Positions 11,487 to 20,579 of a DNA stretch of 64,000 bases are shown piece by piece. Made by a program: the position numbers and the translations under genes. The stretch comes from Streptomyces collinus (GTDB lineage: Bacteria; Actinomycetota; Actinomycetes; Streptomycetales; Streptomycetaceae), in NCBI RefSeq assembly GCF_031348265.1, contig NZ_CP133771.1:3596001-3660000 (forward strand), read 5' to 3'. The notes below the pieces were generated by a model. That model searched no databases. It saw nothing but the letters and a program-made list of their open reading frames with translations, and was not told where the DNA came from. How positions within the stretch are numbered: the stretch's first letter is position 1; each line of letters starts with the position of its first letter.

Positions 11487-14066
11487 CTACTCGGTGGCGA
11501 TCGCGTTGAGGACGTTCATCCGGCCTGCCCGGAACGCCGGGATCAGGGCGGCGAACAGGCCCACGAACGCCGAGCCGATGAAGACGCCGATGATCGTCGG
11601 CCAGGGGATGTCCAGGACCCCGAGGCCCTCCAGGGCGAGCAGTTGCTGTGCCGTGGCGCCCCAGCCCATGCCAAGTCCGAGGCCCAGCAGGGCACCGAAG
11701 AGGGCGATGACGACCGACTCCATGCGGATCATGCGGCGCAGCTGGCGGCGCGAGAGGCCGATGGCCCGCATCAGGCCGATCTCCCGGGTGCGCTCCACCA
11801 CCGACAGGGCCAGGGTGTTCACCACGCCCAGGATGGCGACGATGATCGCCAGGGCCAGCAGGCCGTAGATCATGTTGAGCAGCTGGCCGATCTGGTCCTT
11901 CAGGGCGTCCTTGTAGTCGGTCTGGTCGCGCACGATGTACTGCGGGTAGTCGTGCAGCGCCGACTTCAGGGACTTGTAGGCGGCGTCCTGCTGCCCTTCC
12001 TTGGCGCTGGCGAAGACCAGCGCGTCCAGCGGCATCTTGTCGGCCGGGACGTACTTGGCCATCGTCGCGATGGAGGTGTACATCGCGCCCGCGTCGATCA
12101 CGACGTCGCTGCTGGTGATCGCCCGGACCGTCAGGTCGGCCGTGGAGCCGTCCCTGAAGGCGACCTTGATCTTGGACCCGAGGGTGATGCCGTGGTCCTC
12201 GGCGAACTTCTCGTGGACCGACATCGAGTCGGGCTTGTAGGCGTCGGGGAGCTTGCCGGCGACGGTTTCGGTGCGCAGGTCGGTCGCGTACGACGGGTCG
12301 GCCGCGGTGATCGACGTGTCCTTGAGCGTCTTGCCGTCGGGGGTGGTGAAGTCGGCCTTGCCCAGCTTGTACTCGGTGACCCGCTCGACGTCCGGCGCCG
12401 ACTTGGCGGCCTTGACGGCCTGCGGGGTGATCAGCTGGCCGCGGTCGGACTGGATGATGAAGTCCGTGCCGACGGTCTTGTCGAGCTGGTCGGTGGCGGA
12501 CGCCACCATGGAGGAGCCGACCACGGACAGGCACGCCACCAGGGCGAGGCCGATCATCAACGCGGCGCCGGTCGCGCCGGTGCGGCGCGGGTTGCGCAGG
12601 GCGTTGCGCTCGGCCATGCGGCCGACGGGGCCGAACATGCGCAGCAGCACGGCGCCCAGGACACGCACCACGGCGCCGGCGAGCAGCGGGCCGATGACGA
12701 CGAAGCCGATCAGCGACAGCACGATGCCGAGGCCGAGCCACATGGAGCCGTCCTTGGCCTTGTCGGCCTCCGCGGCGAGGTAGAGGGCGAGGCCGCCGGT
12801 CCCGGTGAGGACCGTGCCGATCGCGGCGCGGATCCAGCCTGCCTTGGCGTCCGCGGGGGCTCCCGCGTCGCGCAGGGCGGCCATCGGGGAGATCTTGCCG
12901 GCGCGCCGGGCAGGCAGGTAGGCGGCCAGGACGGTGACGATCACGCCGAGGACGAGGCCGACCACGGGGGTCGTCCAGGCCACCGTGAGGTCGTCGGTGG
13001 ACAGTTCCATGCCGATCTGGCCCATGAGCTTCATCAGGCCGACGGCGAGGCCGACGCCCGCGCCGACGCCGAGCACCGAGCCGACGACGCCGAGCAGCAG
13101 CGCCTCGGCCAGCACGGAGCGGTTGACCTGCTTGCGGGAGGAGCCGATGGCCCGCATCAGGCCGATCTCCCGGGTGCGCTGGGCGACCAGCATGGAGAAG
13201 GTGTTGATGATCAGGAAGATGCCGACGAGGAAGGCGATCCCGGCGAAGCCGAGCATCGCGTACTTCATGACGTTCATGAAGCCCTCGACGTCCTTCTGGT
13301 TGGCGTCGGCGGTCTCCTTGGCCGTCTTCACCTGGAAGCCGCCGCCGAGTTCGGCGGTGACGTTCTTCTTCAGCTGTGCGTCGCTGACGCCTGCGGCCGC
13401 GGTGACGTTGACGTTGGTGTAGACGTCGCTCTCACCGACCAGGGTCTGCTGTGCGGTCTTGGTGTCGACGTAGAAGATCGCGGCGCCGGGGTTGGTCACG
13501 GTGAAGTCGGCGATGCCGGAGATCTTCGCCTTGTGGGTGCCGATGGTGCTGATCACGCCGATCTCGTCGCCGAGCTTCAGGTCGTGCTTGTCGGCGGTGT
13601 CGGCGTCGACCATGATCTGGCCGGCGCCCCGGGGGGCCGCACCGGCGGTGATCTTCATGGTGCGGGCCTCGTTGGCGTTCCAGCTGCCGACGATGGTCGG
13701 GGCGCCGCTGGAGGGCGACAGGTTGTCCTTGTCGGCGTCGACGACCGTCACCGAGGTGGAGAACACCGCGCCCTCGGCGGACTTCACGCCCTGCGCCTTG
13801 CGGACCTCGGCGAGCACGGAGGCCGGCATGACCGGCGGCTTGCCGTTGTCCGCGGTCGTCTCGCCGCTGTCGGAGGCGCCCTTGGCGCTCACCGTCACGT
13901 CGGAGGAGGTGGCCGCGAAGAGCTTGTCGAACGTGGTCGACATGGTGTCGGTGAAGACGAGCGTGCCGCAGACGAAGGCGACCGACAGCAGGACGGCGAT
14001 CGCGGAGAGCGCCATTCGCCCCTTGTGCGCGAGGAAGTTGCGCATCGAGGTCTTCATGACGGTCAT
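11487..14066 (-). CDS. ABC transporter permease, MacB/FtsX type (two FtsX domains)
   Basis: An 859-residue permease with an N-terminal membrane segment (about 18-38), a large extracytoplasmic MacB-like periplasmic core domain (40-255), three TM segments with the FtsX signature TREIGLMRAIGSSRKQV at about 300, a second block of TM segments, a second extracytoplasmic domain, and a C-terminal FtsX unit repeating TREIGLMRAIGLSRRQL. This duplicated architecture is usual in actinobacterial exporters for lipids, peptides or antibiotics. ATG at 14064-14066 overlaps the ATPase gene stop by four bases (ATGA). Substrate is unknown. Confidence 0.9.
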   Translation of the reverse strand: MTVMKTSMRNFLAHKGRMALSAIAVLLSVAFVCGTLVFTDTMSTTFDKLFAATSSDVTVSAKGASDSGETTADNGKPPVMPASVLAEVRKAQGVKSAEGAVFSTSVTVVDADKDNLSPSSGAPTIVGSWNANEARTMKITAGAAPRGAGQIMVDADTADKHDLKLGDEIGVISTIGTHKAKISGIADFTVTNPGAAIFYVDTKTAQQTLVGESDVYTNVNVTAAAGVSDAQLKKNVTAELGGGFQVKTAKETADANQKDVEGFMNVMKYAMLGFAGIAFLVGIFLIINTFSMLVAQRTREIGLMRAIGSSRKQVNRSVLAEALLLGVVGSVLGVGAGVGLAVGLMKLMGQIGMELSTDDLTVAWTTPVVGLVLGVIVTVLAAYLPARRAGKISPMAALRDAGAPADAKAGWIRAAIGTVLTGTGGLALYLAAEADKAKDGSMWLGLGIVLSLIGFVVIGPLLAGAVVRVLGAVLLRMFGPVGRMAERNALRNPRRTGATGAALMIGLALVACLSVVGSSMVASATDQLDKTVGTDFIIQSDRGQLITPQAVKAAKSAPDVERVTEYKLGKADFTTPDGKTLKDTSITAADPSYATDLRTETVAGKLPDAYKPDSMSVHEKFAEDHGITLGSKIKVAFRDGSTADLTVRAITSSDVVIDAGAMYTSIATMAKYVPADKMPLDALVFASAKEGQQDAAYKSLKSALHDYPQYIVRDQTDYKDALKDQIGQLLNMIYGLLALAIIVAILGVVNTLALSVVERTREIGLMRAIGLSRRQLRRMIRMESVVIALFGALLGLGLGMGWGATAQQLLALEGLGVLDIPWPTIIGVFIGSAFVGLFAALIPAFRAGRMNVLNAIATE

Positions 14067-14851
14067 GACGTGCGCCCCCGGGCGTCGAAGTCCTTCATGC
14101 GGTCGAGGACGGCCTCCGCGGTCGGCTTGAACATCTCGTCGACGATGCGGCCGTCGGCGAGATACAGCACCCGGTCCGCGTAACTGGCGGCCACCGGGTC
14201 GTGGGTGACCATCACGATGGTCTGGCCCAGCTCGTCGACGGACCGGCGCAGGAAGCCGAGGACCTCGGCGCCGGCGCGCGAGTCGAGGTTTCCGGTCGGC
14301 TCGTCCCCGAAGATGATCTCGGGCCGGGCGGCGAGCGCCCGCGCCACGGCGACGCGCTGCTGCTGGCCGCCGGAGAGCTGGGTGGGCCGGTGCTTGAGAC
14401 GGTCGGCGAGCCCGACGGTCTCCACGACCCGCGTCAGCCACTCCTTGTCGGGCTTGCGGCCGGCGATGTCCATGGGCAGGGTGATGTTCTCGATCGCGTT
14501 CAGCGTCGGCAGCAGGTTGAACGCCTGGAAGATGAACCCGATCCGGTCCCGGCGCAGCCGCGTGAGCTTCTTGTCCTTCAGACCGGTGATCTCGGTCTCG
14601 TCGAGGTAGATCTGGCCGCCCGTCACGGTGTCGAGTCCGGCGAGGCAGTGCATGAGGGTGGACTTGCCGGATCCCGAGGGACCCATGATCGCGGTGAACT
14701 GGCCGCGTGCGATGTCCACGTCGACGTGGTCGAGGGCGACGACGCGGGTCTCACCGGATCCGTACGCCTTCACGACCTGCCGCGCCCGCGCGGCAACGGC
14801 CGTACGCCCTCCAGTACCCCCGTGCCTGGGAATGGTCACAGCCGAAGTCAC
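14063..14851 (-). CDS. ABC transporter ATP-binding protein (LolD/MacB family)
   Basis: A 262-residue nucleotide-binding protein: Walker A GPSGSGKST, Q-loop FQAFNLLPTLNA, ABC signature LSGGQQQRVAVARAL, Walker B IIFGDEPTGNLDS and H-loop VTHDP. It energises the adjacent two-FtsX-domain permease; the two genes overlap and form an operon. GTG start at 14849-14851 is preceded by AGGAGAC. The promoter should lie in 14852-15321. Confidence 0.92.
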   Translation of the reverse strand: MTSAVTIPRHGGTGGRTAVAARARQVVKAYGSGETRVVALDHVDVDIARGQFTAIMGPSGSGKSTLMHCLAGLDTVTGGQIYLDETEITGLKDKKLTRLRRDRIGFIFQAFNLLPTLNAIENITLPMDIAGRKPDKEWLTRVVETVGLADRLKHRPTQLSGGQQQRVAVARALAARPEIIFGDEPTGNLDSRAGAEVLGFLRRSVDELGQTIVMVTHDPVAASYADRVLYLADGRIVDEMFKPTAEAVLDRMKDFDARGRTS

Positions 14852-15321
14852 GGTATGTCTCCTATATCGGTCAGCAGATGGTGAAGGCGGTCGCCTGGTC
14901 GACAGCCGCTGTGCGCGGTGCCGGATCAGGAGTCCGTTCGTCGCGTTGTCAGTCTCGCGGCGGGGAGGGGTCCCGCGCCCTGGTGCTCAGCGCAGTCTTT
15001 TGCTGTGGAAAACCCCACCCCCGCCGGTGTGCCAACCGCCCCCCGGCGGCGTAAAGCCAGGTTAAGGACGGGCCCCCGCCCGTCTCGTCCTCCGCCGGTA
15101 CGAACCCTCCCCAGGTCGTAGTACGGAGGTACCCCTAGGGGCAGTCCACCGAAGGGAGGAGTCCGTCTCAGGGTCGGCTCCACCCGCGGGCTCACTCAGG
15201 CTCCACCCTCCCGCTGCGTCAGGGTCAAGTGGGAAGCTGTCCGCGGCAGGTAGGTGCAAGGGGCAGACATAAGCGACGGGGCCGGGGCGAGGGTGCGGCC
15301 CGGGCGAGGGGGAGGACCGGG
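14852..15321. other. Divergent intergenic region between the ABC exporter and MFS genes
   Basis: A 470-bp gap without a supported gene. Seen in it: a CCCCTAGGGG palindrome at 15132-15141 within GGTACCCCTAGGGGCAG, a likely operator-type dyad, and a run of C-rich sequence near 15010-15050. Promoters for both flanking transport genes are expected here; I could not place -10/-35 boxes with confidence. Confidence 0.45.
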
Positions 15322-16815
15322 GTGGGCAGCACCAGTTCCGCGGAACGCGAGGCCGCACGACCCGCCGCGGCCGGCCGGCGCGGCGCAGTCGTCGCGGCGC
15401 TGATGCTCTCGATGGCGCTGGCTGCGCTCGACGCGACCATCGTCTCGACCGCCGTCCCGCAGATCGTCGGGGACCTGGGCGGTTTCTCCGTCTTCTCCTG
15501 GCTGTTCTCCGGCTATCTGCTGGCCGTGACCGTCACCCTGCCCGTGTACGGCAAGCTCTCCGACACCTTCGGCCGCAAGCCGGTCCTCATCGCGGGGTCG
15601 GTGCTCTTCCTCCTCGGGTCGCTGCTGTGCGCGCTGGCCTGGAACATGGGGGCGCTCATCGCCTTCCGCATCGTGCAGGGCCTGGGCGGCGGCGCGCTCC
15701 AGGGCACGGTGCAGACACTCGCCGCCGACCTGTATCCGCTGAAGGACCGGCCGAAGATCCAGTCGAAGCTGTCGACGGTGTGGGCGGTCTCCGCGGTCGC
15801 CGGCCCCGGACTCGGCGGAGTGCTCGCCGCGTACGCGGACTGGCGCTGGATCTTCCTGATCAACCTGCCGATCGGCGCGCTCGCGCTGTGGCTGATCGTG
15901 CGTCACCTCCACGAGCCGGAGCGGGAGGCCACCGCGCACGCGCGCGTGGACTGGGCGGGGGCCCTCGCGGTGTTCGCCTGTGGCGGCGTTCTGCTCACGG
16001 CCCTGGTGCAGGGCGGGGTGGCATGGCCGTGGCTCTCGGCGCCCTCGCTGGCCCTGTTCGGTGCGGGACTCGCCCTGGTCGCGGTCGTGGTGCTGGTGGA
16101 GCGCCGGGCGGCGGAGCCGATCATCCCGGGCTGGGTCTGGCGGCGCCGTACGATCGCCGCGGTCAATCTGGCCCTGGGCGCGCTGGGCCTGCTGATGGTC
16201 GCGCCGTCGGTCTTCCTGCCCACCTACGCCCAGTCCGTGCTGGGCCTCGCTCCCGTGGCCGCCGGATTCGTCCTGTCCGTCTGGACGTTGAGCTGGCCGG
16301 TGTCGGCGGCGCTGAGCCAGCACGTGTACCGCAGGATCGGTTTCCGCAACACGGCGATGCTGGGCATCGGCACGGCCTCACTGATCCTGTTCGCGTTCCC
16401 CTTCCTGCCCTACCCCGGGCAGGCCTGGCAGCCGGCCCTGCTGATGCTGCTGCTCGGCGCCGCGCTGGGCCTGTTCCAGCTGCCGCTCATCGTCGGTGTG
16501 CAGTCGACGGTGGGTTGGGCGGAGCGCGGTACGACGACCGCGTCCGTGCTGTTCTGCCGCCAGACCGGCCAGACGATCGGCGCGGCGTTGTTCGGCGCGG
16601 TCGCCAACGGGGTGCTGGCCGCGCGGCTCGGCGGGGCGGGCGACCTCGACTCGGTGACGCGGGCACTCGACTCGGGCAGCGCGCCGGAGGCGACCCGGCG
16701 GGCCATCGCCGACGCGGTGCACGCGGTCTATCTGGGGGCGGCGTGCGCGGCGGCCCTGGCCTTCCTGGTGCTGCTGTTCCTCGCGCCCCGAAGGTTTCCG
16801 GTACTGAAGGACTGA
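15322..16815 (+). CDS. MFS drug/proton antiporter, EmrB/QacA (DHA2, 14-TMS) family
   Basis: A 497-residue polytopic transporter. Conserved DHA2 signatures are LDATIVSTAVPQIVGDLGG in TM1 and GKLSDTFGRKPVLIAG in the loop 2-3; LPIGALAL in the middle and DWRWIFLINLPIG are typical of the 14-helix group. It probably expels toxic compounds. GTG at 15322 sits six bases after GGAGG; the upstream extension of the frame is not protein-like. It is divergent from the ABC exporter and has no adjacent TetR/MarR regulator. Confidence 0.88.
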   Translation: MGSTSSAEREAARPAAAGRRGAVVAALMLSMALAALDATIVSTAVPQIVGDLGGFSVFSWLFSGYLLAVTVTLPVYGKLSDTFGRKPVLIAGSVLFLLGSLLCALAWNMGALIAFRIVQGLGGGALQGTVQTLAADLYPLKDRPKIQSKLSTVWAVSAVAGPGLGGVLAAYADWRWIFLINLPIGALALWLIVRHLHEPEREATAHARVDWAGALAVFACGGVLLTALVQGGVAWPWLSAPSLALFGAGLALVAVVVLVERRAAEPIIPGWVWRRRTIAAVNLALGALGLLMVAPSVFLPTYAQSVLGLAPVAAGFVLSVWTLSWPVSAALSQHVYRRIGFRNTAMLGIGTASLILFAFPFLPYPGQAWQPALLMLLLGAALGLFQLPLIVGVQSTVGWAERGTTTASVLFCRQTGQTIGAALFGAVANGVLAARLGGAGDLDSVTRALDSGSAPEATRRAIADAVHAVYLGAACAAALAFLVLLFLAPRRFPVLKD

Positions 16816-16837
16816 GCGCGTCCGTATCCTCGCGCCC

Positions 16838-17347
16838 ATGGTGACCTTGGAGCCCTTGCGGGCGGAACACGCGGACGCGCTGCTGGCCTTCGAGCGGGAG
16901 AACCGGGCGTACTTCGCCCGCACCGTGCCGGACCGCGGGGACGCCTTCTTCACGGCGGCGGGATTCGCCGCGCGCCTTCGAGCACTCCTCGACGAGCAGC
17001 ACGCGCGCGCGTGCCGCTTCCACGTAGTCCTCGGGGAGGACGGCGAGCTGGTCGGCCGGGTGAACCTGATGGACCTGGTGGACGGCAGCGCCGAACTCGG
17101 CTACCGCGTCGGCGAACAGGCCGCCGGCCGGGGCGTGGCGACGGCGGCCGTGACGCAGGTGTGCCGGCTGGCCGCCACCGACTACGGTCTGACGTCCCTC
17201 ACCGCGGTCACGACCCTGGACAACCCGGCTTCCATGAAGGTCCTGGCCCGCAGCGGTTTCATCCGGGTGGAGAACATCACGGTGGGTGGACGACCGGGGG
17301 TCCGCTACGAGCGCCGGCACCTCGACGCCGCCCCCGGAAACCCCTAG
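16838..17347 (+). CDS. GNAT N-acetyltransferase, RimJ/RimL-like
   Basis: A 169-residue protein with the ribosomal-protein-acetyltransferase layout: N-terminal MVTLEPLRAEHADALLAFE, GELVGRVNLMDLVDG, motif A YRVGEQAAGRGVATAAV and DNPASMKVLARSGF, the last being the usual C-terminal signature of RimJ/RimL homologues. Substrate is probably an N-terminal amine or small molecule. It starts 22 bp after the MFS stop and may be co-transcribed with it. Confidence 0.85.
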   Translation: MVTLEPLRAEHADALLAFERENRAYFARTVPDRGDAFFTAAGFAARLRALLDEQHARACRFHVVLGEDGELVGRVNLMDLVDGSAELGYRVGEQAAGRGVATAAVTQVCRLAATDYGLTSLTAVTTLDNPASMKVLARSGFIRVENITVGGRPGVRYERRHLDAAPGNP

Positions 17348-17428
17348 GGACCGCCCCCGACCCGTTTCCGGGTTCGGACACTCTTTCGGGTGACGCGGAG
17401 TGACGGGCCGTGCGTGTCTGCTGGTGGC

Positions 17429-18124
17429 ATGGACTTCAACAGGCGCACGGCGATGGCAGCGGGAGTCGGGGCGATGGTCGCGGGCAGCAGCACGGCATGG
17501 GCGGCCGCGCCCATGACGGTGACGGTGCAGGGCGAGTCCGCGGCGCGGATGAACATCCCGGTGGTGAGGGACAGCAGGGCGGCCGGCGGCCGGTACCCGC
17601 GGTTACGGACGACCGGGAAACCCCCGGCGCGGACCGGCTGGTACGCGACGTACTCCGTGCGCGCCCCGCGGGCCGGGGTGTACGCGCTGACGGCCGTGGC
17701 CACGGCGCCGGTCGAGACGCCGCACACCGAGGCCGTCGCCTCCTGTCTGAACCTGTCCGTGAACGACGGGTGGACCGTTGTCCGGCGGGGACCGCCTACG
17801 ACATCATGGGCCGCCGCCTTCCCGCCGGGCAGCCGGTGACCGCCTCGCGCGACCCGCTCTACTTCACGTCCGCCGCGCCCCCGGGGGCCTCCCCTCGGAC
17901 CCTCGCCCGGCCGAGGCCCCGGCTCTCCCCCGCGGAACACATCGTCCTCGCCCAGCGCTTCCCCGCCCGCAACGGCGCCCCCGGCAAGCAGGACCGTCGT
18001 CAACTTCACGATCGTCGCGGGGAGTTCGGTCCCGCACCGGATCGACCGGCGACCGGCCTTCCGGGCGACGGCCGACGATCACGCCGAAGTGCCCGCGACC
18101 GTGGCGCTGATCCACCGCGGCTGA
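17429..18124 (+). pseudogene. Decayed Tat-type secreted protein gene with two frameshifts
   Basis: The start (MDFNRRTAMAAGVGAMVAG) is a twin-arginine-like signal followed by APMTVTVQGESAARMNIPVV and SVRAPRAGVYALTAVAT. Around 17780 the protein-like reading passes into another frame (AYDIMGRRLPAGQPVTASRD, then LSPAEHIVLAQRFPARNGAP), and near 17995 it returns to the first frame (TVVNFTIVAGSSVPHRIDRR ... EVPATVALIHRG) and ends at TGA 18122-18124. The unbroken first frame stops at 17839. The abrupt joins suggest loss of the central part as well. It looks like a remnant of a secreted protein, function unknown; sequencing error is possible but would need two. Confidence 0.65.
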
Positions 18125-18314
18125 CGCACCGGGGACCCCGAAAAGCCGGGTTAACGCGGGTAACACCCGAGGTCGGAAAGGTAAGCGCATACCGACCGAT
18201 CAGTTTGCAGAAACCCTCGCGCAGGACCCCTACCCCGAAGTAGCGTGCGTGGCTCCCGCCCCCCACCTCCCTGCGGCCCGCCGCACCGGATCCCACCTCG
18301 CAAGGAGAACCGGG

Positions 18315-18764
18315 ATGTCCTACGACCCGTCCCCGCGCTACCCGTACCGACCACCCGATCCACCCCCGCCCTACGACCCGTACACGTACGACACCTACCC
18401 CTGGGCGCCGCAGGAGGCTCCCGAGCCGGCCGGACGGCGTCCCCAGCGCCACGCCGCGCTCGGACACCACAGCGACCTGCGGGTGTTGCGCAGCGCCTAC
18501 CGCTGGCAGCGGCGCGTGGCCACGCTCACGGCGCTCGGCTACTTCGTCCTGTTCCTGATCCTGTCGGCGTTCGCGCCCTCGTTCATGACGAGCACCGTCA
18601 CCGACGGCCTGCCCACCGGCCTGCTGCTGGCGCTCGTCCAGGTTCCCGTGACCTGGCTCGCGGTCGCCCTGTACGAGCAGACGGCCCGCCGTCGCGTCGA
18701 CCCGATCGCGGACCGGATACGCAAGCACGCCGAGCTGGACGCGAAGCGGGAGGGAGCACGGTGA
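18315..18764 (+). CDS. DUF485 membrane protein, ActP partner
   Basis: A 149-residue protein: tyrosine/proline-rich N-terminus (about 45 residues), then a DUF485 domain with two membrane helices (ATLTALGYFVLFLILSAFAP and TGLLLALVQVPVTWLAVALY) and a charged C-terminus. DUF485 proteins (YjcH type) accompany cation/acetate symporters. Start ATG follows AAGGAG. Its end overlaps the symporter GTG by four bases, so the two are translated together. The promoter is expected in 18125-18314; no clear boxes were placed. Confidence 0.88.
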   Translation: MSYDPSPRYPYRPPDPPPPYDPYTYDTYPWAPQEAPEPAGRRPQRHAALGHHSDLRVLRSAYRWQRRVATLTALGYFVLFLILSAFAPSFMTSTVTDGLPTGLLLALVQVPVTWLAVALYEQTARRRVDPIADRIRKHAELDAKREGAR

Positions 18765-20374
18765 ACACCGACTTCAGCGGCAACGCCCAGGCGATGTCCC
18801 TCGTCGGCTTCTCCGCCGTCGCCACGATCACGCTGCTGCTGTGCGTGATGACGGGCCCGGACCGGGACGACCTGGACGAGTTCTACACGGGCTACAGCTC
18901 CCTGTCCCCCATGCGCAACGGCCTGGCGATCGCCGGTGACTACATCTCCGCCGCGACCGTCCTCGGCACCGGCGGGGTCATCGCCCTGTTCGGCTACGAC
19001 GGGATCGTGCTGGCAATGAGCACGGCCCTGTCCCTGATGCTGCTGATGTTCCTGCTGGCCGAACCACTGCGCAACGCGGGCCGGTTCACCATGGGCGACG
19101 CACTGACCCGCAGGATGCCGGGACGCGCCGTCCGTATCGCCGCCTGTGCGGTGACCCTGGCGGCACTGGTGCCGCTGATGCTCGTCCAGCTGGCGGGGAC
19201 CGGGCAGCTGATGGCGTTCATCCTCGGCTTCTCGGGCGAGTCACTGCAGACGGGCTGCATCATCGGCGTGGGCGCGCTGATGATCAGCTACGCGGCGATC
19301 GGCGGGATGAAGGGCACCGCCCTCATCCAGATCCTGAAGATCGTGATGCTGCTCGGCTCCGGCATGGTGGTCGCGATCCTGATCCTGAACCGGTTCGACT
19401 GGGACCCGGGAGCCCTGTTCGCCGCGGCCGCCCAGAACAGCGGAGTGGGCTCGGCGTTCCTCTCCTCGGGCCTGCAGTTCGCGGGCGGCCCCAGCCCCGA
19501 CCTGGACATGATCACCGCGCAGCTGACGGTGGTCCTCGGCGGCGGCGTCCTGCCGCACGTCACCATGCGCATGTACACGGCCTCCAGTGCCCGGCAGGTG
19601 CGGCGCTCGATGTCCTGGGCGGTGTCGGGTGTGGCCCTGTTCGTGCTGGTCATCACGGTCGTCGGCTTCGGCGCGACCGCGCTGATCGGACGGGAACTGA
19701 TCGCGCAGGTCGACCCGCAGGGCAACACGGCGTATCTGCTCGGATCTCAGGCGGCGTTCGGCGCGGACGTGTCGTCGGCGGAGACGTTCCTGTTCACCAC
19801 CGTCACCACGGCGGTCTTCCTCACGCTGCTCGCCTCCGTCGCCGGCATGATCCTGGCCTGCGCCAACTCCCTCGCGCACGACGTGTTCGCGGCCCGGGTG
19901 CAGGAGATGTCGCCGCGGCGCGAGATGACCGTGGCACGGCTGTCTGCCCTGGCCGTGGGCGTCCCCGCGATCCTCCTGGCCACCCAGGTCCAGCACCGCA
20001 GCCTGCAATGGCTGGTCACGCTGTCCTTCTGCCTGGGCGCCTCGGCGATCGCGCCCGCGCTGGTCTACAGCCTCTTCTGGCGCCGCTATACGCGAACGGG
20101 CCTGCTCAGCACCCTCATCGGCGGCTCCCTGGCCGTCCTGGTGCTGATGCCGGGCACCAACCTGGTCTCCGGCTCACCCGTCTCGGCCTTCCCCGAAGCC
20201 GACTTCAACTGGTTCCCGTTCACCACGACGGGCCTGCTCTCGATACCCCTGGGCTTCGCCTGCGGCTGGCTGGGCACGATCGCCTCCGGCCGCCGGAAGT
20301 CCGAGGAGCAGCGCCACCAGTACGAGGCGGTGGAGGGCTGGATCCTGGCGGGCGCGGTACGCAGGGACGACTGA
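18761..20374 (+). CDS. Cation/acetate symporter, ActP-like (SSS family)
   Basis: A 537-residue transporter of the sodium:solute symporter family with about 13 membrane helices. FYTGYSSLSPMRNGLAIAGDYISAAT is the region typical of ActP, with G-x-x-x-I-A-x-D-Y-I-S-A-A in helix 2. Coupling with a DUF485 gene upstream is the usual acetate/short-chain monocarboxylate symporter arrangement (yjcH-actP). Substrate specificity is inferred from this context. It ends before a strong terminator. Confidence 0.85.
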   Translation: MNTDFSGNAQAMSLVGFSAVATITLLLCVMTGPDRDDLDEFYTGYSSLSPMRNGLAIAGDYISAATVLGTGGVIALFGYDGIVLAMSTALSLMLLMFLLAEPLRNAGRFTMGDALTRRMPGRAVRIAACAVTLAALVPLMLVQLAGTGQLMAFILGFSGESLQTGCIIGVGALMISYAAIGGMKGTALIQILKIVMLLGSGMVVAILILNRFDWDPGALFAAAAQNSGVGSAFLSSGLQFAGGPSPDLDMITAQLTVVLGGGVLPHVTMRMYTASSARQVRRSMSWAVSGVALFVLVITVVGFGATALIGRELIAQVDPQGNTAYLLGSQAAFGADVSSAETFLFTTVTTAVFLTLLASVAGMILACANSLAHDVFAARVQEMSPRREMTVARLSALAVGVPAILLATQVQHRSLQWLVTLSFCLGASAIAPALVYSLFWRRYTRTGLLSTLIGGSLAVLVLMPGTNLVSGSPVSAFPEADFNWFPFTTTGLLSIPLGFACGWLGTIASGRRKSEEQRHQYEAVEGWILAGAVRRDD

Positions 20375-20422
20375 CGCGGAAACCCCGGCCGGCCGGACCG
20401 CACACCACGCACGCACAGGCGC

Positions 20423-20466
20423 CGAGTGCCGCCCCCATCCGTCGCACGTGATGGGGGCGGCACTCG
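20423..20466. terminator. Strong bidirectional terminator
   Basis: CGAGTGCCGCCCCCATC and GATGGGGGCGGCACTCG form a perfect 17-bp stem with a 10-base loop between the convergent symporter and coiled-coil genes. Confidence 0.8.
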
Positions 20467-20579
20467 TACCGGCGGCGGACCACGGGGCGTCACCGGGGAC
20501 CGGCAACCGGCGACAGGCGGCGCCGACCGCGCCGACCGGCAGGCGTGCACCCGCCGACGGTGTCACTCCGGCGGCGGTG

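Noticed and set aside
10272..14183. Very long plus-strand open frame of about 1300 codons
   Set aside because: It crosses two real genes in other frames or strands and a strong terminator, with no domain-like sequence.
15062..15358. Minus-strand open frame in the ABC/MFS intergenic region
   Set aside because: No ribosome-binding site, Arg/Pro-rich shadow-like composition, overlaps the MFS start.
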